A stretch of 22,225 nt of DNA from an uncultured Bryobacterales bacterium (lineage in GTDB: Bacteria > Acidobacteriota > Terriglobia > Bryobacterales > Bryobacteraceae): NCBI GenBank assembly GCA_937959285.1, contig CALGAR010000036.1, positions 1 to 22,225 of the forward strand. Direction: 5' to 3'. Both the position numbers and the translations under genes were made by a program. Shown one piece after another: positions 16,080 to 22,225 of this stretch. The notes under the pieces were generated by a model. The model was not told the origin of the DNA. It saw only the letters and a program-made list of their open reading frames with translations, and did not search any database. The stretch's first letter is position 1. Every line of letters starts with the position of its first letter.

Positions 16080-16137
16080 ACTTGCAGCAGACAGAGTTGT
16101 CGTGAGAGCTCACATGCCTGCTGTATGACAGGCACAT
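16072..16137 (-). CDS. Possible leader peptide (21 aa), upstream ORF
   Basis: A short frame in the antiterminator leader runs from ATG at 16137-16135 to TGA at 16074-16072 and encodes 21 residues, beginning MCLSYSRHVSS and containing three cysteines (residues 2, 17 and 18). It has no ribosome binding site that I can see. Its end overlaps the extended Shine-Dalgarno-like sequence, and it contains a 6-bp inverted repeat (TGCCTG ... CAGGCA, 16115-16134). Short frames occur by chance, so this is only a candidate for a translated leader. Confidence 0.18.
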   Translation of the reverse strand: MCLSYSRHVSSHDNSVCCKWR

Positions 16138-16168
16138 GACAACAGTTGAACCGACCAGGAGCAACTGC

Positions 16169-16196
16169 TGTATAACCACTGCTACCCGGATGTCTA
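16169..16196 (-). promoter_or_regulatory. Candidate sigma70 promoter P2 for the polysaccharide operon
   Basis: On the minus strand TAGACA (16196-16191, five of six to TTGACA) and TATACA (16174-16169, four of six to TATAAT) are separated by 16 bases. Transcription would start near 16162, leaving a leader of about 150-190 bases. The -35 box lies inside the inverted repeat at 16186-16212, as expected for a repressible promoter. The match alone is not proof. Confidence 0.35.
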
Positions 16197-16212
16197 TGCG
16201 TACTACATCCGG
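16186..16212. repeat. 8-bp perfect inverted repeat, possible operator or 5' hairpin
   Basis: CCGGATGT (16186-16193) and ACATCCGG (16205-16212) form a perfect inverted repeat with an 11-base spacer. It begins a few bases downstream of the expected start of candidate promoter P1 and covers the -35 of candidate promoter P2. It could be an operator, for instance for the ribbon-helix-helix protein of the same operon, or an RNA hairpin at the 5' end of the transcript. No T-run follows, so it is not a terminator. Confidence 0.45.
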
Positions 16213-16222
16213 AAAGGTTCAG

Positions 16223-16250
16223 ATTAGCCGAACATTCCGTCTTGGGTCAA
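16223..16250 (-). promoter_or_regulatory. Candidate sigma70 promoter P1 for the polysaccharide operon
   Basis: On the minus strand TTGACC (16250-16245, five of six) and GCTAAT (16228-16223, four of six to TATAAT) are 16 bases apart. The start would fall near 16216, giving a leader of about 205-245 bases before the antiterminator gene. The imperfect inverted repeat at 16261-16277 lies just upstream, where an activator could sit. Confidence 0.4.
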
Positions 16251-16260
16251 CGACACAATT

Positions 16261-16277
16261 GCTAACACAGTGTTGGC
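16261..16277. repeat. 17-base near-perfect palindrome upstream of P1
   Basis: GCTAACAC and GTGTTGGC flank a single A, with seven of eight positions complementary. It lies about 45-60 bases upstream of the expected P1 start, a position usual for activator sites. No binding protein can be named. Confidence 0.35.
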
Positions 16278-16850
16278 GTATGACGATTTTAGGTAGTCAC
16301 GCCTAAATAGGAAGAGTTGGGATAGGTTACAACGTCAGACAGTACCAGAAGATGCGGATGTTGTTGCTCTCCTGTTCGATTCGTGGAAGTCATACATTGC
16401 CCAAACCTTACGCTCCTTGTAGTACCTCCTTGCCCCGAGGGTGATCGAAGAGTCCGCACGCGATGTAAGGTGAAACACCTACAAGCTATCATCGGTTTTG
16501 GACTGACTAACTAAGGTGCTTTTCCCTTTCGATCGAATTGTTAATTTTTATCAGCCACTCGGCAACAGCCCCGTTACTTCATCGCAACGGGCGCGTCTTA
16601 CCGAACCAAGCGCGTTGCTGAGAGCCGTGAACCGGATGTTAACGGCTCCGTCTGGGCCGCCGGGCTTGACAACTGCCCCGGAGGCAAAACGCTGTCGGCT
16701 GCCGTCAGGTTGCTGATACACCCAGCCCTCCATCGAAGCTTCAACGCGCCGCGGGCTTAAAGCGGCGGGCGAAGCCGCCCTCGCCACTTCGCGTGCCCTT
16801 TGCCGCAGACCGCAACCGCTCCTGAGAGGTTGGCGGTGAATTTTTCGCAT
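16278..16850. other. Intergenic stretch without a convincing gene
   Basis: The left part (to about 16550) is visibly richer in A and T than its surroundings and holds small inverted repeats: TTTAGG/CCTAAA (16288-16307) and AGGTGAAACACCT (16468-16480). The right part (about 16551-16850) is GC-rich, open in two frames (a plus frame 16516-16716 and a minus frame 16551-16853), and contains a strong hairpin CGCCGC ... GCGGCG (16747-16767) whose right arm can also pair with GCCGCC at 16774-16779. Neither open frame has a good ribosome binding site or a recognisable domain. It could be a decayed gene, a REP-like palindrome or plain spacer. Confidence 0.4.
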
Positions 16851-16857
16851 CATTTTG

Positions 16858-16885
16858 TTGACATCTCGTGAATTACTGCGATACG
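16858..16885 (+). promoter_or_regulatory. Candidate promoter for the tail-like cluster
   Basis: A perfect TTGACA (16858-16863) is followed after 16 bases by GATACG (16880-16885), a poor -10 with three of six matches. The start would be about 70 bases before the sheath ATG. A weak -10 with a perfect -35 suggests low basal or activator-dependent transcription; this is inference. Confidence 0.35.
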
Positions 16886-16962
16886 CCTAGAAGCTGACTG
16901 AAGTACGTACTGCTGCATGAGCGCAGATTCACGAATTCACACCCGTGCTTTAAGGAGTTTCC

Positions 16963-19248
16963 ATGCCTTCGCCGTTGGTTATACCTGGCGTTCAAGTCAG
17001 AACGGAGTTTGAGCCCTCTCCGGTCATTCCCGGTGCGACCGGCATCCTCGGCATTGTCGGCATTACCGACCGCGGGCCGATTGAGCCGACTCCTGTCGGC
17101 AATTTCGGCGAGTTCATTGAGCTGTTCGGTCCGGCGAGCCGGTATTCCATGCCCGAAGTCCGTACGGCATTTGCCAACGGCGTCTCGCAAGTCTTCGTTG
17201 CGCGGATCGAGCCAGGCAAGGGGACCAAGGCCTCGCTGGAGCTGCTCGATAGCGAGGGCGAGAAGGTTGCCAGGTTGGAAGCTCGCGCCGAAGGTAAGTG
17301 GGCCGAAAAGCTGAAGGTACGGGTCACCCAGGTGAAGGCCCTTTCGGGCAAGGGCGTGAAGTACGTGAACCTGGAAGTCCTGCTGAACGATACGGTCATC
17401 GAAACGCACAACAACCTGGTCATGGATGAGACCAGTCCGGATTATTTTTTCCGCCGGATCAATCAACAGTCGCGGGTGCTCGTAGCAGTCGATCCTCTGT
17501 TTGAGAAAGGGCTTCCGTCCACGATTCCATCGACTCCCTTAACGGAAGCGGAGCCGGCCGCCGCCTTTGCTTTGCTCAAGGCTGGCGATACGGATGTCAT
17601 CCGCGTTGAGGCGAAGCGCGCCGGTCGGGCCGGCAACCGCAGCGCGGTCCAGGTGCACGACGGCCAGGCGGGGCTGTCGTTGACGGGTGCGGGTGATGCT
17701 CCAAGTGTGCTGTTTCAGGCGCGGAAAGCCGGGACTGAGGGCACTCAAGTGCGCGTTGCCGTGAGCGGCGCTGGACCGGACAGTGTCAATGTTGTGGTCA
17801 CGCCGCAGGCAGGTTCCCCGCGGCCCTACGGGCCCTTCAACGATGTGGCTGCCATAGTCAGCGGTCTGGCGAACGACCCGGACGTCGAAGCGGTCGCACT
17901 GGGCAGCGTGCTGCCATCGGCCCAGGCGGCGACGCCGCTTGCCCGGCGGGTAACCGTCGAAGTCACAACCGAAGGGCGCGACACAAGGGTTTACACAAAC
18001 CTCGCAACGCTTGACGAGATAGCTGCTATTACTGACCCGGTGGTCGCCTTCAGCAAGGTGGACGGCGCCACGCAATTGCCCGATTCCACGGATGGAGCGC
18101 CACTGACCGGCGGGCGGGACCGGTCTCCTGCGCTGAGGCTGAAAGGTGAGGACAGCGAGGAGCCGCTGCTTGAGATCACACCTGCGCCCGGCGTCACCGC
18201 GAACATTTCCGTCGGACTTACCGAGGGCGTCTCTACCATCGACGGAACCACTCCCGTGGTGAATCTGAACGTCTTCGTCGATAACGAACTGGCGGAAAGC
18301 TACACCAACCTGACCATGGACCCCGACGACCCGAACTATCTTCCAGAGGTACTGGAGAGCTCGGGGCTGATCCGCGGCATCGACTTGTTTGTCCGCAGCC
18401 GCACGACGTCGTTTCCTGCAAGCATCGTCAAAGCCAAGCCGCTCACGGGCGGAGCCGCGCCGCTACCCGACGACTATCAGTCAGCGCTGGAGCGTTTGGA
18501 ACAGGTGGAAGAAGTCGATCTGGTCATCGCTTCGGTAGGCAATCAGCTCGATGACGCTGCCCAGCGGACGGTGCATCAGGCCGTGGTCGCTCACTGCACG
18601 AAGATGGCGGATGTTGCCAGAAACCGCATCGGCATCGGCGCCGTGACTGCCTCGGAGTCGGCAAACGTCAACCAGATCCTGGACCACGCCAACGACGTGC
18701 GCAGCGACCATTTCATCCTTGCCGCTCCGACGGGCATGGAAGGCGCGATTGCCGGCCTGCTCGGGCGTCAGGATTTCTTTCAATCGCCGACCTTCAAAAC
18801 GATCGCTTCGCCGGACGCTACACCTGGCACTTACACAGATGCGCAGCTCACGCAATTGATCAACGGCAATGTGCTAGTTGTCAATGAGCGGCGGCGTCTG
18901 GGCGTGATTGTCGTGAAGGGCTTGCTCACCAGCGGCCGGCAGATCAATGTCCAGCGTACGGCCAATAAGTGCGTCCGCGAGGTCAAGGCCATTTCCGACA
19001 AATATATCGGGCTGCTGAACAACGAAGGGGCGCGCAACGCGCTCCGGCAGCAGATCATCGCGTTGTTCCTGCAAATGGAACGCGACGGCGCGCTGGTCCC
19101 GTCGACCGATGGCAAAGACCCGGCCTTCCGCGTTGATGTCTACTCTACCCAGGCCGACTTTGCGCAGGGGATCGTTCGAGTCGACATCGCGGTCCGGCCG
19201 GTGCGGGCGATCGACTACATCTACGCAACGATCCTGGTCAAGAACTAA
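16963..19248 (+). CDS. Contractile tail sheath protein, long form
   Basis: The ATG follows AAGGAG (16952-16957) at a good distance. The 761-residue product starts MPSPLVIPGVQVRTEFEPSP with PVIPGATGILGIVGITDRGP (20-39), the N-terminal strand and first domain of Phage_sheath_1 proteins. The C-terminal sheath core runs about 500-761: RIGIGAVTASESANVNQILDHAND (555-578), GMEGAIAGLLGR, GVIVVKGLLTSGRQINVQR (647-665), NEGARNALRQQIIALFLQM (687-705) and the end DIAVRPVRAIDYIYATILVKN. Between about 90 and 495 lies a large beta-rich, Gly/Ala/Val-rich insertion with repeated units, so the protein is far longer than the compact sheaths of about 480 residues. Sheath subunits contract around the tube and drive it into a target membrane. 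It opens the plus-strand block. Confidence 0.92.
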   Translation: MPSPLVIPGVQVRTEFEPSPVIPGATGILGIVGITDRGPIEPTPVGNFGEFIELFGPASRYSMPEVRTAFANGVSQVFVARIEPGKGTKASLELLDSEGEKVARLEARAEGKWAEKLKVRVTQVKALSGKGVKYVNLEVLLNDTVIETHNNLVMDETSPDYFFRRINQQSRVLVAVDPLFEKGLPSTIPSTPLTEAEPAAAFALLKAGDTDVIRVEAKRAGRAGNRSAVQVHDGQAGLSLTGAGDAPSVLFQARKAGTEGTQVRVAVSGAGPDSVNVVVTPQAGSPRPYGPFNDVAAIVSGLANDPDVEAVALGSVLPSAQAATPLARRVTVEVTTEGRDTRVYTNLATLDEIAAITDPVVAFSKVDGATQLPDSTDGAPLTGGRDRSPALRLKGEDSEEPLLEITPAPGVTANISVGLTEGVSTIDGTTPVVNLNVFVDNELAESYTNLTMDPDDPNYLPEVLESSGLIRGIDLFVRSRTTSFPASIVKAKPLTGGAAPLPDDYQSALERLEQVEEVDLVIASVGNQLDDAAQRTVHQAVVAHCTKMADVARNRIGIGAVTASESANVNQILDHANDVRSDHFILAAPTGMEGAIAGLLGRQDFFQSPTFKTIASPDATPGTYTDAQLTQLINGNVLVVNERRRLGVIVVKGLLTSGRQINVQRTANKCVREVKAISDKYIGLLNNEGARNALRQQIIALFLQMERDGALVPSTDGKDPAFRVDVYSTQADFAQGIVRVDIAVRPVRAIDYIYATILVKN

Positions 19249-19388
19249 GCGGAGTTGAGGATCAGCAGTCCTGATCAGGTCCGGCCCGGGGTGTGGATGT
19301 TGCGCAGGGCCCAGACTTCCGGAGTCATCCGGCCCACCGGGCGAAATGACAGGACAGGAGACCGGAACCATACAGAGGAGAGGAATCG
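19249..19388 (+). other. 140-base spacer with stem-loop between sheath and tube genes
   Basis: Twelve bases after the sheath stop lies an inverted repeat GATCAG-cagtc-CTGATC (19260-19276), then GC-rich sequence, then AGGAG (19376-19380) before the next ATG. There is no T-run, so it is not a standard terminator. It may protect the sheath message from 3' decay or attenuate downstream expression, since sheath and tube are needed in large, equal amounts. No reading frame of interest is seen. Confidence 0.3.
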
Positions 19389-19769
19389 ATGCCTCAGATC
19401 TATACAGCAGCGGCTTCTGAAGTGAAGGTCAATGAGGAGACCATCGAGGGGCTGCAGTCGATCGAATACAGCGTCGTGAAGAACCGGCAGCACATCGGCG
19501 CCATCGGCACCGACGAGCGCATTGCCGTCTATTTCGGCTTGAAAACGGTGGTGGGCAAGCTGCGCGTGGCTTCCGGGAACAAGACCCTGGATGACCTGCT
19601 GGCGAACAACGGGGAGTTCACCATCAGCGCCACGCTGCGGCATCGGGACAACACCCGCAGGATCACCTTCGACGCCTGCTATATGGACGACAAGTCGTTC
19701 GGCATGAGTGCAGCCGGGCACGGTGAAACGGTTTACACCTTTACAGCCGCACGCTTCCGGGAGGAGTAA
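19389..19769 (+). CDS. Small tail-tube-like structural protein
   Basis: The 126-residue protein starts at an ATG with AGGAG eight bases upstream. It is beta-rich: EVKVNEETIEGLQSIEYSVVKNRQHIGAIGTDERIAVYFG (residues 11-50) contains paired strands and a loop, then GKLRVASGNKTLDDLLANNGEFTISATLRH and a C-terminal strand pair (RRITFDACYMDDKSF, GETVYTFTAARFREE). This order of strands resembles XkdM-like contractile tail-tube proteins (inner tube, forms hexameric rings), and the gene follows the sheath directly, where the tube gene belongs. The strict gp19/FII motif is not recognisable by eye, so the call is position plus fold guess. There are no membrane segments or signal peptide. Confidence 0.6.
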   Translation: MPQIYTAAASEVKVNEETIEGLQSIEYSVVKNRQHIGAIGTDERIAVYFGLKTVVGKLRVASGNKTLDDLLANNGEFTISATLRHRDNTRRITFDACYMDDKSFGMSAAGHGETVYTFTAARFREE

Positions 19770-19778
19770 GGAGGGATT

Positions 19779-20945
19779 TTGCAAGCGCGCGTCGACGCGC
19801 GGCGACAGGTGGTCACAAACGGCAAAGAGTCCTGGCCGTTTGAGGTCGACTGCCGTGACGCCAGCGTCCAGATCGAAATCGGTGAACGCTCGTTCCGCGT
19901 GCGCAGCTTGACCTGGCGCGAAAAGAACAACCTGGCGCGCTTCGCGCACCTGGGCGAGGAGTTCGTCCGGCGTCAGTTCCTCAAGCTGTGCGTAGGCGAG
20001 GCGTCCATGCCCGCGCCGGAAAGCCAGCGGGAAGCTCTGTTTGCCTTGGCCGCGTGGCTCAACGATCCCGGGCCGGAGCCGGCTTTACCCCTGAACACGG
20101 AGATTCTGTCGCGCACGCTTGCAGGCCTGTGCCGGTCCATGATGGTAGGGCCAGAAGCGTTTGATAACCGTCCCGCGCTCGAGGTCGAAGCCCTCTGGCG
20201 GCTCACGGAGCCCCGTCTCGAACCCGGCATCCCCGAATCTGCCAACCACCCTGCAAGCACAGGCACGGTGCATTCGGACTGGACGAAGATCATCATTACG
20301 CCCGACGCAGATCTCGAAGCCGGAGAATCTCGGACGGCAGAGCCAGCGGAGACGGCCCAGGACGCACCCCCGATTTCCGAGCCCGCACCGCAGGCGGAAA
20401 ACACGCGCGAACCGCAAGCCGGACGGTCGCAAGAGGCTCCGGCCGCGCTGTCAAACCCGCCGCGCAGGCAAGATCCAGTGCTGAACCGGACGCCAGAAAA
20501 AGTGCAGGCGGCTGAGCGCGATTGGCCTGCAGGCGCACGGTTCCGCGTGATGATTCCGGTGAGCTTGCCCGGGCCACGTCAGCCTGCGGCCTCAGTCTCG
20601 AAGGAGCAGCCAGTCTCTTCCCCGCCTCGTGGCACTGCAGTAGCGACAGCCATTGAGGAGCAGCCAGTCCTTTCCCCGGCTCCTGACGCTGCACCTGCGG
20701 CGCCAAGCGCCGCGCATGCTCCGGACAAAGCCGTCCCACTCGTACGGTTTTCCACAGCGTGGCCTTCGGGACAATCGGCGTCCGTTGCAACACAAGGTCT
20801 CGTGGTTCGTGCGCCCGAGCCCGCAGCACCGTCTGCCGCGCCTTCCACGCCAGCTCAGGCGGCCGCGGCCTTCGACCTGCTGGAAGAACTGGCCGACCGC
20901 CTCGAAGAAGCAGCCGAAGAACTGGGAATTGACATTCACTCCTGA
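19779..20945 (+). CDS. Ala/Pro-rich protein in tail-chaperone position
   Basis: The start is TTG (19779), preceded by AAGGAGGG that overlaps the tube stop. In the 388 residues, about 1-150 are probably folded: a beta segment (PFEVDCRDASVQIEIGERSF, 20-39) and helices (TWREKNNLARFAHLGEEFVR, 45-64, and later ALEVEALWRLTEPR). Residues 150-360 are a Pro/Ala/Glu-rich, low-complexity linker with an 18-residue repeat (EQPV at 276 and 294; the DNA repeat GGAGCAGCCAGTC at 20603 and 20657). The end is an acidic amphipathic helix (FDLLEELADRLEEAAEELGI, 365-384). I do not recognise a domain. The position between tube and baseplate genes is that of the tail assembly chaperone (XkdN, P2 E) in related clusters; a scaffold or adaptor role is equally possible. 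Confidence 0.6.
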   Translation: MQARVDARRQVVTNGKESWPFEVDCRDASVQIEIGERSFRVRSLTWREKNNLARFAHLGEEFVRRQFLKLCVGEASMPAPESQREALFALAAWLNDPGPEPALPLNTEILSRTLAGLCRSMMVGPEAFDNRPALEVEALWRLTEPRLEPGIPESANHPASTGTVHSDWTKIIITPDADLEAGESRTAEPAETAQDAPPISEPAPQAENTREPQAGRSQEAPAALSNPPRRQDPVLNRTPEKVQAAERDWPAGARFRVMIPVSLPGPRQPAASVSKEQPVSSPPRGTAVATAIEEQPVLSPAPDAAPAAPSAAHAPDKAVPLVRFSTAWPSGQSASVATQGLVVRAPEPAAPSAAPSTPAQAAAAFDLLEELADRLEEAAEELGIDIHS

Positions 20946-20950
20946 CCGCC

Positions 20951-21610
20951 ATGGCCGCTCCGATGATTGACGACATCGAATTGAAGGCTGTTCAGTACAT
21001 CCGGCAGGAGACCGAGCAGGATTTCGTCAAGCAGAAGATTGCAGGCCTCGACGGAACGCTGCACCAGAAGCTGGGGCGCAGGTCGCACCGCGTCGTGCTC
21101 AGCGGGCTGCTGTTGCCTGCCACGGCTGCCGAGGACCTGAAGAAGCTGCAGCAGAAGGCGTCCGAGGGTGCCGAGGTCAGCTTCACTGCAGACATTACGA
21201 CGGCGCTGGAAATCCAGAAGATGGTGATTGAATCATTCCACGCCGAACAACACGTCGGGCCCGCGGGACAGATCGCCTACACCATCGTGCTGGCCGAAAG
21301 CCCGCCGCTGCCGCCACCCGCCGAGGTCAGCGCTTTCGGCGGTCTGGGCGACTTCGGCCTGGGCGACCTGGGTTTCGATCCAGGCGCGCTGGGCGACGTC
21401 CTCAACGAAATTCAGGATCAGGCGAACGCGGTAATGGATGCGGTGGATTCCGCGCTCGATGCGGTGGAGCAGATCTCGGCGCTGGCCAACCTTGCAGATC
21501 TTGCCAGCATCACCAATCCGATGCGGCCCTTAACAAGCAAGATCGGCGAGCTGGGAAGCCTCGGCCCCGCAGTTGGGGGACTGAGCAAGGCGATAGGAGA
21601 GCTGGGATGA
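20951..21610 (+). CDS. GpU/XkdP-like baseplate protein
   Basis: The 219-residue protein has a first domain (about 8-118) with RRSHRVVLSGLLLPATAAEDLKKL (43-66), EGAEVSFTADI (72-82) and IAYTIVLAES (108-117), a pattern like P2 GpU and XkdP baseplate proteins. A low-complexity Gly-Asp-Leu segment follows (GLGDFGLGDLGFDPGALGDV, 131-150, from imperfect 15-base repeats), then amphipathic helices (151-190) and a Gly/Leu-rich tail. No LysM domain is present. The gene begins five bases after the preceding stop with no ribosome binding site, suggesting coupling, and overlaps the hub gene by ATGA. In P2 the order U-X-D places GpU just before the hub, which fits. Met5 (20963) is an alternative start. Confidence 0.6.
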   Translation: MAAPMIDDIELKAVQYIRQETEQDFVKQKIAGLDGTLHQKLGRRSHRVVLSGLLLPATAAEDLKKLQQKASEGAEVSFTADITTALEIQKMVIESFHAEQHVGPAGQIAYTIVLAESPPLPPPAEVSAFGGLGDFGLGDLGFDPGALGDVLNEIQDQANAVMDAVDSALDAVEQISALANLADLASITNPMRPLTSKIGELGSLGPAVGGLSKAIGELG

Positions 21611-22225
21611 GTTCTCTGCTCAAGCCTTCTTACTCGGTCAGGCTCGGCGGGCAAGTCTGGTCGGAGCAGTTGATCGGCCTGGAACTGGAGTTAGAGGCAG
21701 CGCCGCTGCTCGACCGCGCCGTCGTCACACTGCCGGCTGCCGCACCGCTCAAAGCGGCCGTGGATGATCCCGTCGAAGTTACGCTCAACAGCGGCGAAAA
21801 AGAGGAACGCGTTTTCTCGGGCAGCATAGCAGCCATCCGCCGGGGACTGGACTGCATCACCGTGACGTCCTTGAACGCGGGCGGGCGGCTCGCCCAATTC
21901 CGCCCGGGAGTGACCTATGAGAACGTGACGTCCGCTTCAGTCATTCGCAGCCTGGCGTCGGAGTGTGGCGTGCAGACCGGAAGGTTGGAACAGGGCGTTT
22001 CGTTAACGTACTACGTCGCGGACCCCTCGCGTAATGCGCTCGAACACATAGCCAGGCTGTCCGCCTGGACCGGAGCTCTGGCGCGCATCACTGCGGAGAA
22101 CCGGCTTGAATCCTTCATCGTCAACGCCGCACAGGCCGAAGTAGCGCTGCGCTATGGAAGGGAGTTGCTGGAGCTGGAGCAGCGCCGCGTGAGCGCTCCA
22201 GTTGAATCCTTCGTAGCGGCAGGGG
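21607..22225 (+). CDS. Tail hub protein, gpD/VgrG-like, N-terminal part (cut by window end)
   Basis: From the ATG at 21607-21609, 206 codons are read with no stop before the window ends. The N-terminus (YSVRLGGQVWSEQLIGLELE, 9-28) and the segment RVFSGSIAAIRRGLDCITVTSLNAGGRLAQFRPG (68-101) are characteristic of phage late control D and VgrG beta-barrel hubs. TASVIRSLASE-like helices (about 109-119) and YYVADPSRNALEHIARLSAWTGALARI (135-161) follow, matching the XkdQ/Afp8/gpD fold. The hub sits at the baseplate centre and seats the spike. It starts inside the stop of the preceding gene (ATGA). The C-terminus, where effector or LysM extensions may occur, is not visible. Confidence 0.88.
   Translation, partial: MSSLLKPSYSVRLGGQVWSEQLIGLELELEAAPLLDRAVVTLPAAAPLKAAVDDPVEVTLNSGEKEERVFSGSIAAIRRGLDCITVTSLNAGGRLAQFRPGVTYENVTSASVIRSLASECGVQTGRLEQGVSLTYYVADPSRNALEHIARLSAWTGALARITAENRLESFIVNAAQAEVALRYGRELLELEQRRVSAPVESFVAAG

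Noticed and set aside
16181..16190. Second GGGTAGC on the minus strand, reminiscent of the upstream half of JUMPstart
   Set aside because: Only the GGTAGC core is shared, and spacing to the ops-like site (about 150 bases) differs from JUMPstart.
16289..16492. 67-codon minus-strand frame upstream of the candidate promoters
   Set aside because: No domain and weak coding character; the two SD-like AAGGAG stretches near 16420-16435 on this strand are not at a proper distance from a start. Kept only as part of the intergenic description.
19275..19949. 224-codon open frame on the minus strand across the tube gene
   Set aside because: It covers the tube-like gene and parts of two others antisense; no recognisable domain, and the plus-strand genes have good ribosome binding sites.
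20296..20976. 226-codon open frame on the minus strand
   Set aside because: Antisense to the Ala/Pro-rich gene; Arg/Leu/Pro-rich composition mirrors the linker codons.
1..22225. CRISPR arrays, tRNA or rRNA genes, insertion sequences, integrase or attachment sites
   Set aside because: None seen: no regularly spaced repeats, no cloverleaf or rRNA-like sequence, no transposase or recombinase motifs in any real reading frame.

Overview
The window (22,225 bases, GC-rich coding DNA) is a bacterial chromosomal segment with two divergent gene blocks separated by about 950 bases of mostly non-coding DNA (16013-16962). Gene content fits an environmental Gram-negative bacterium with an outer membrane: it has Wza/Wzc-type export genes and a NusG-paralogue-headed polysaccharide operon. 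Codon style, the long leader and the kind of tail-like cluster make Acidobacteriota (Solibacter/Bryobacter-like) my best guess. That is an impression, not a demonstration.

Left block (1-16012, all on the minus strand, so read from right to left): a Wzx/Wzy-type capsule or exopolysaccharide operon. In transcription order it holds a NusG/UpxY/RfaH-like antiterminator, a small ribbon-helix-helix protein, Wza-like exporter, Wzc-like chain-length regulator and tyrosine kinase, Wzx-like flippase, FkbM methyltransferase, an atypical glycosyltransferase, Wzy-like polymerase, polysaccharide pyruvyl transferase, two GT4 glycosyltransferases, a WcaF-like acetyltransferase, a WbuB/WcaI-like GT4 glycosyltransferase, Gmd, and the start of GDP-L-fucose synthase, cut by the window edge. 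Many genes overlap by four bases (ATGA or GTGA), as in a single co-transcribed unit. The set predicts a fucose-containing, acetylated, pyruvylated and possibly methylated polymer, similar in logic to colanic acid. No initiating phosphoglycosyltransferase and no GDP-mannose-forming gene lies in the window.

Middle region (16013-16962): on the minus strand I see two candidate sigma70 promoters, an 8-bp inverted repeat that lies just downstream of one and across the -35 of the other, and a long leader. The leader contains a short upstream ORF, an extended Shine-Dalgarno sequence without a start codon, and a sequence almost identical to the enterobacterial ops element, immediately in front of the antiterminator gene. 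This is the most interesting part of the window: it suggests a self-encoded RfaH/LoaP-like processive antitermination circuit. On the plus strand a TTGACA box precedes the tail genes.

Right block (16963-22225, plus strand): a contractile phage-tail-like cluster, with an unusually long sheath protein (761 aa), a small tail-tube-like protein, an Ala/Pro-rich protein in the tail-chaperone position, a GpU/XkdP-like baseplate protein, and the N-terminal part of a gpD/VgrG-like hub, cut by the window end. No capsid, terminase, integrase or lysis genes are visible, so it may be an extracellular contractile injection system, a tailocin, or part of a prophage; the window does not decide.
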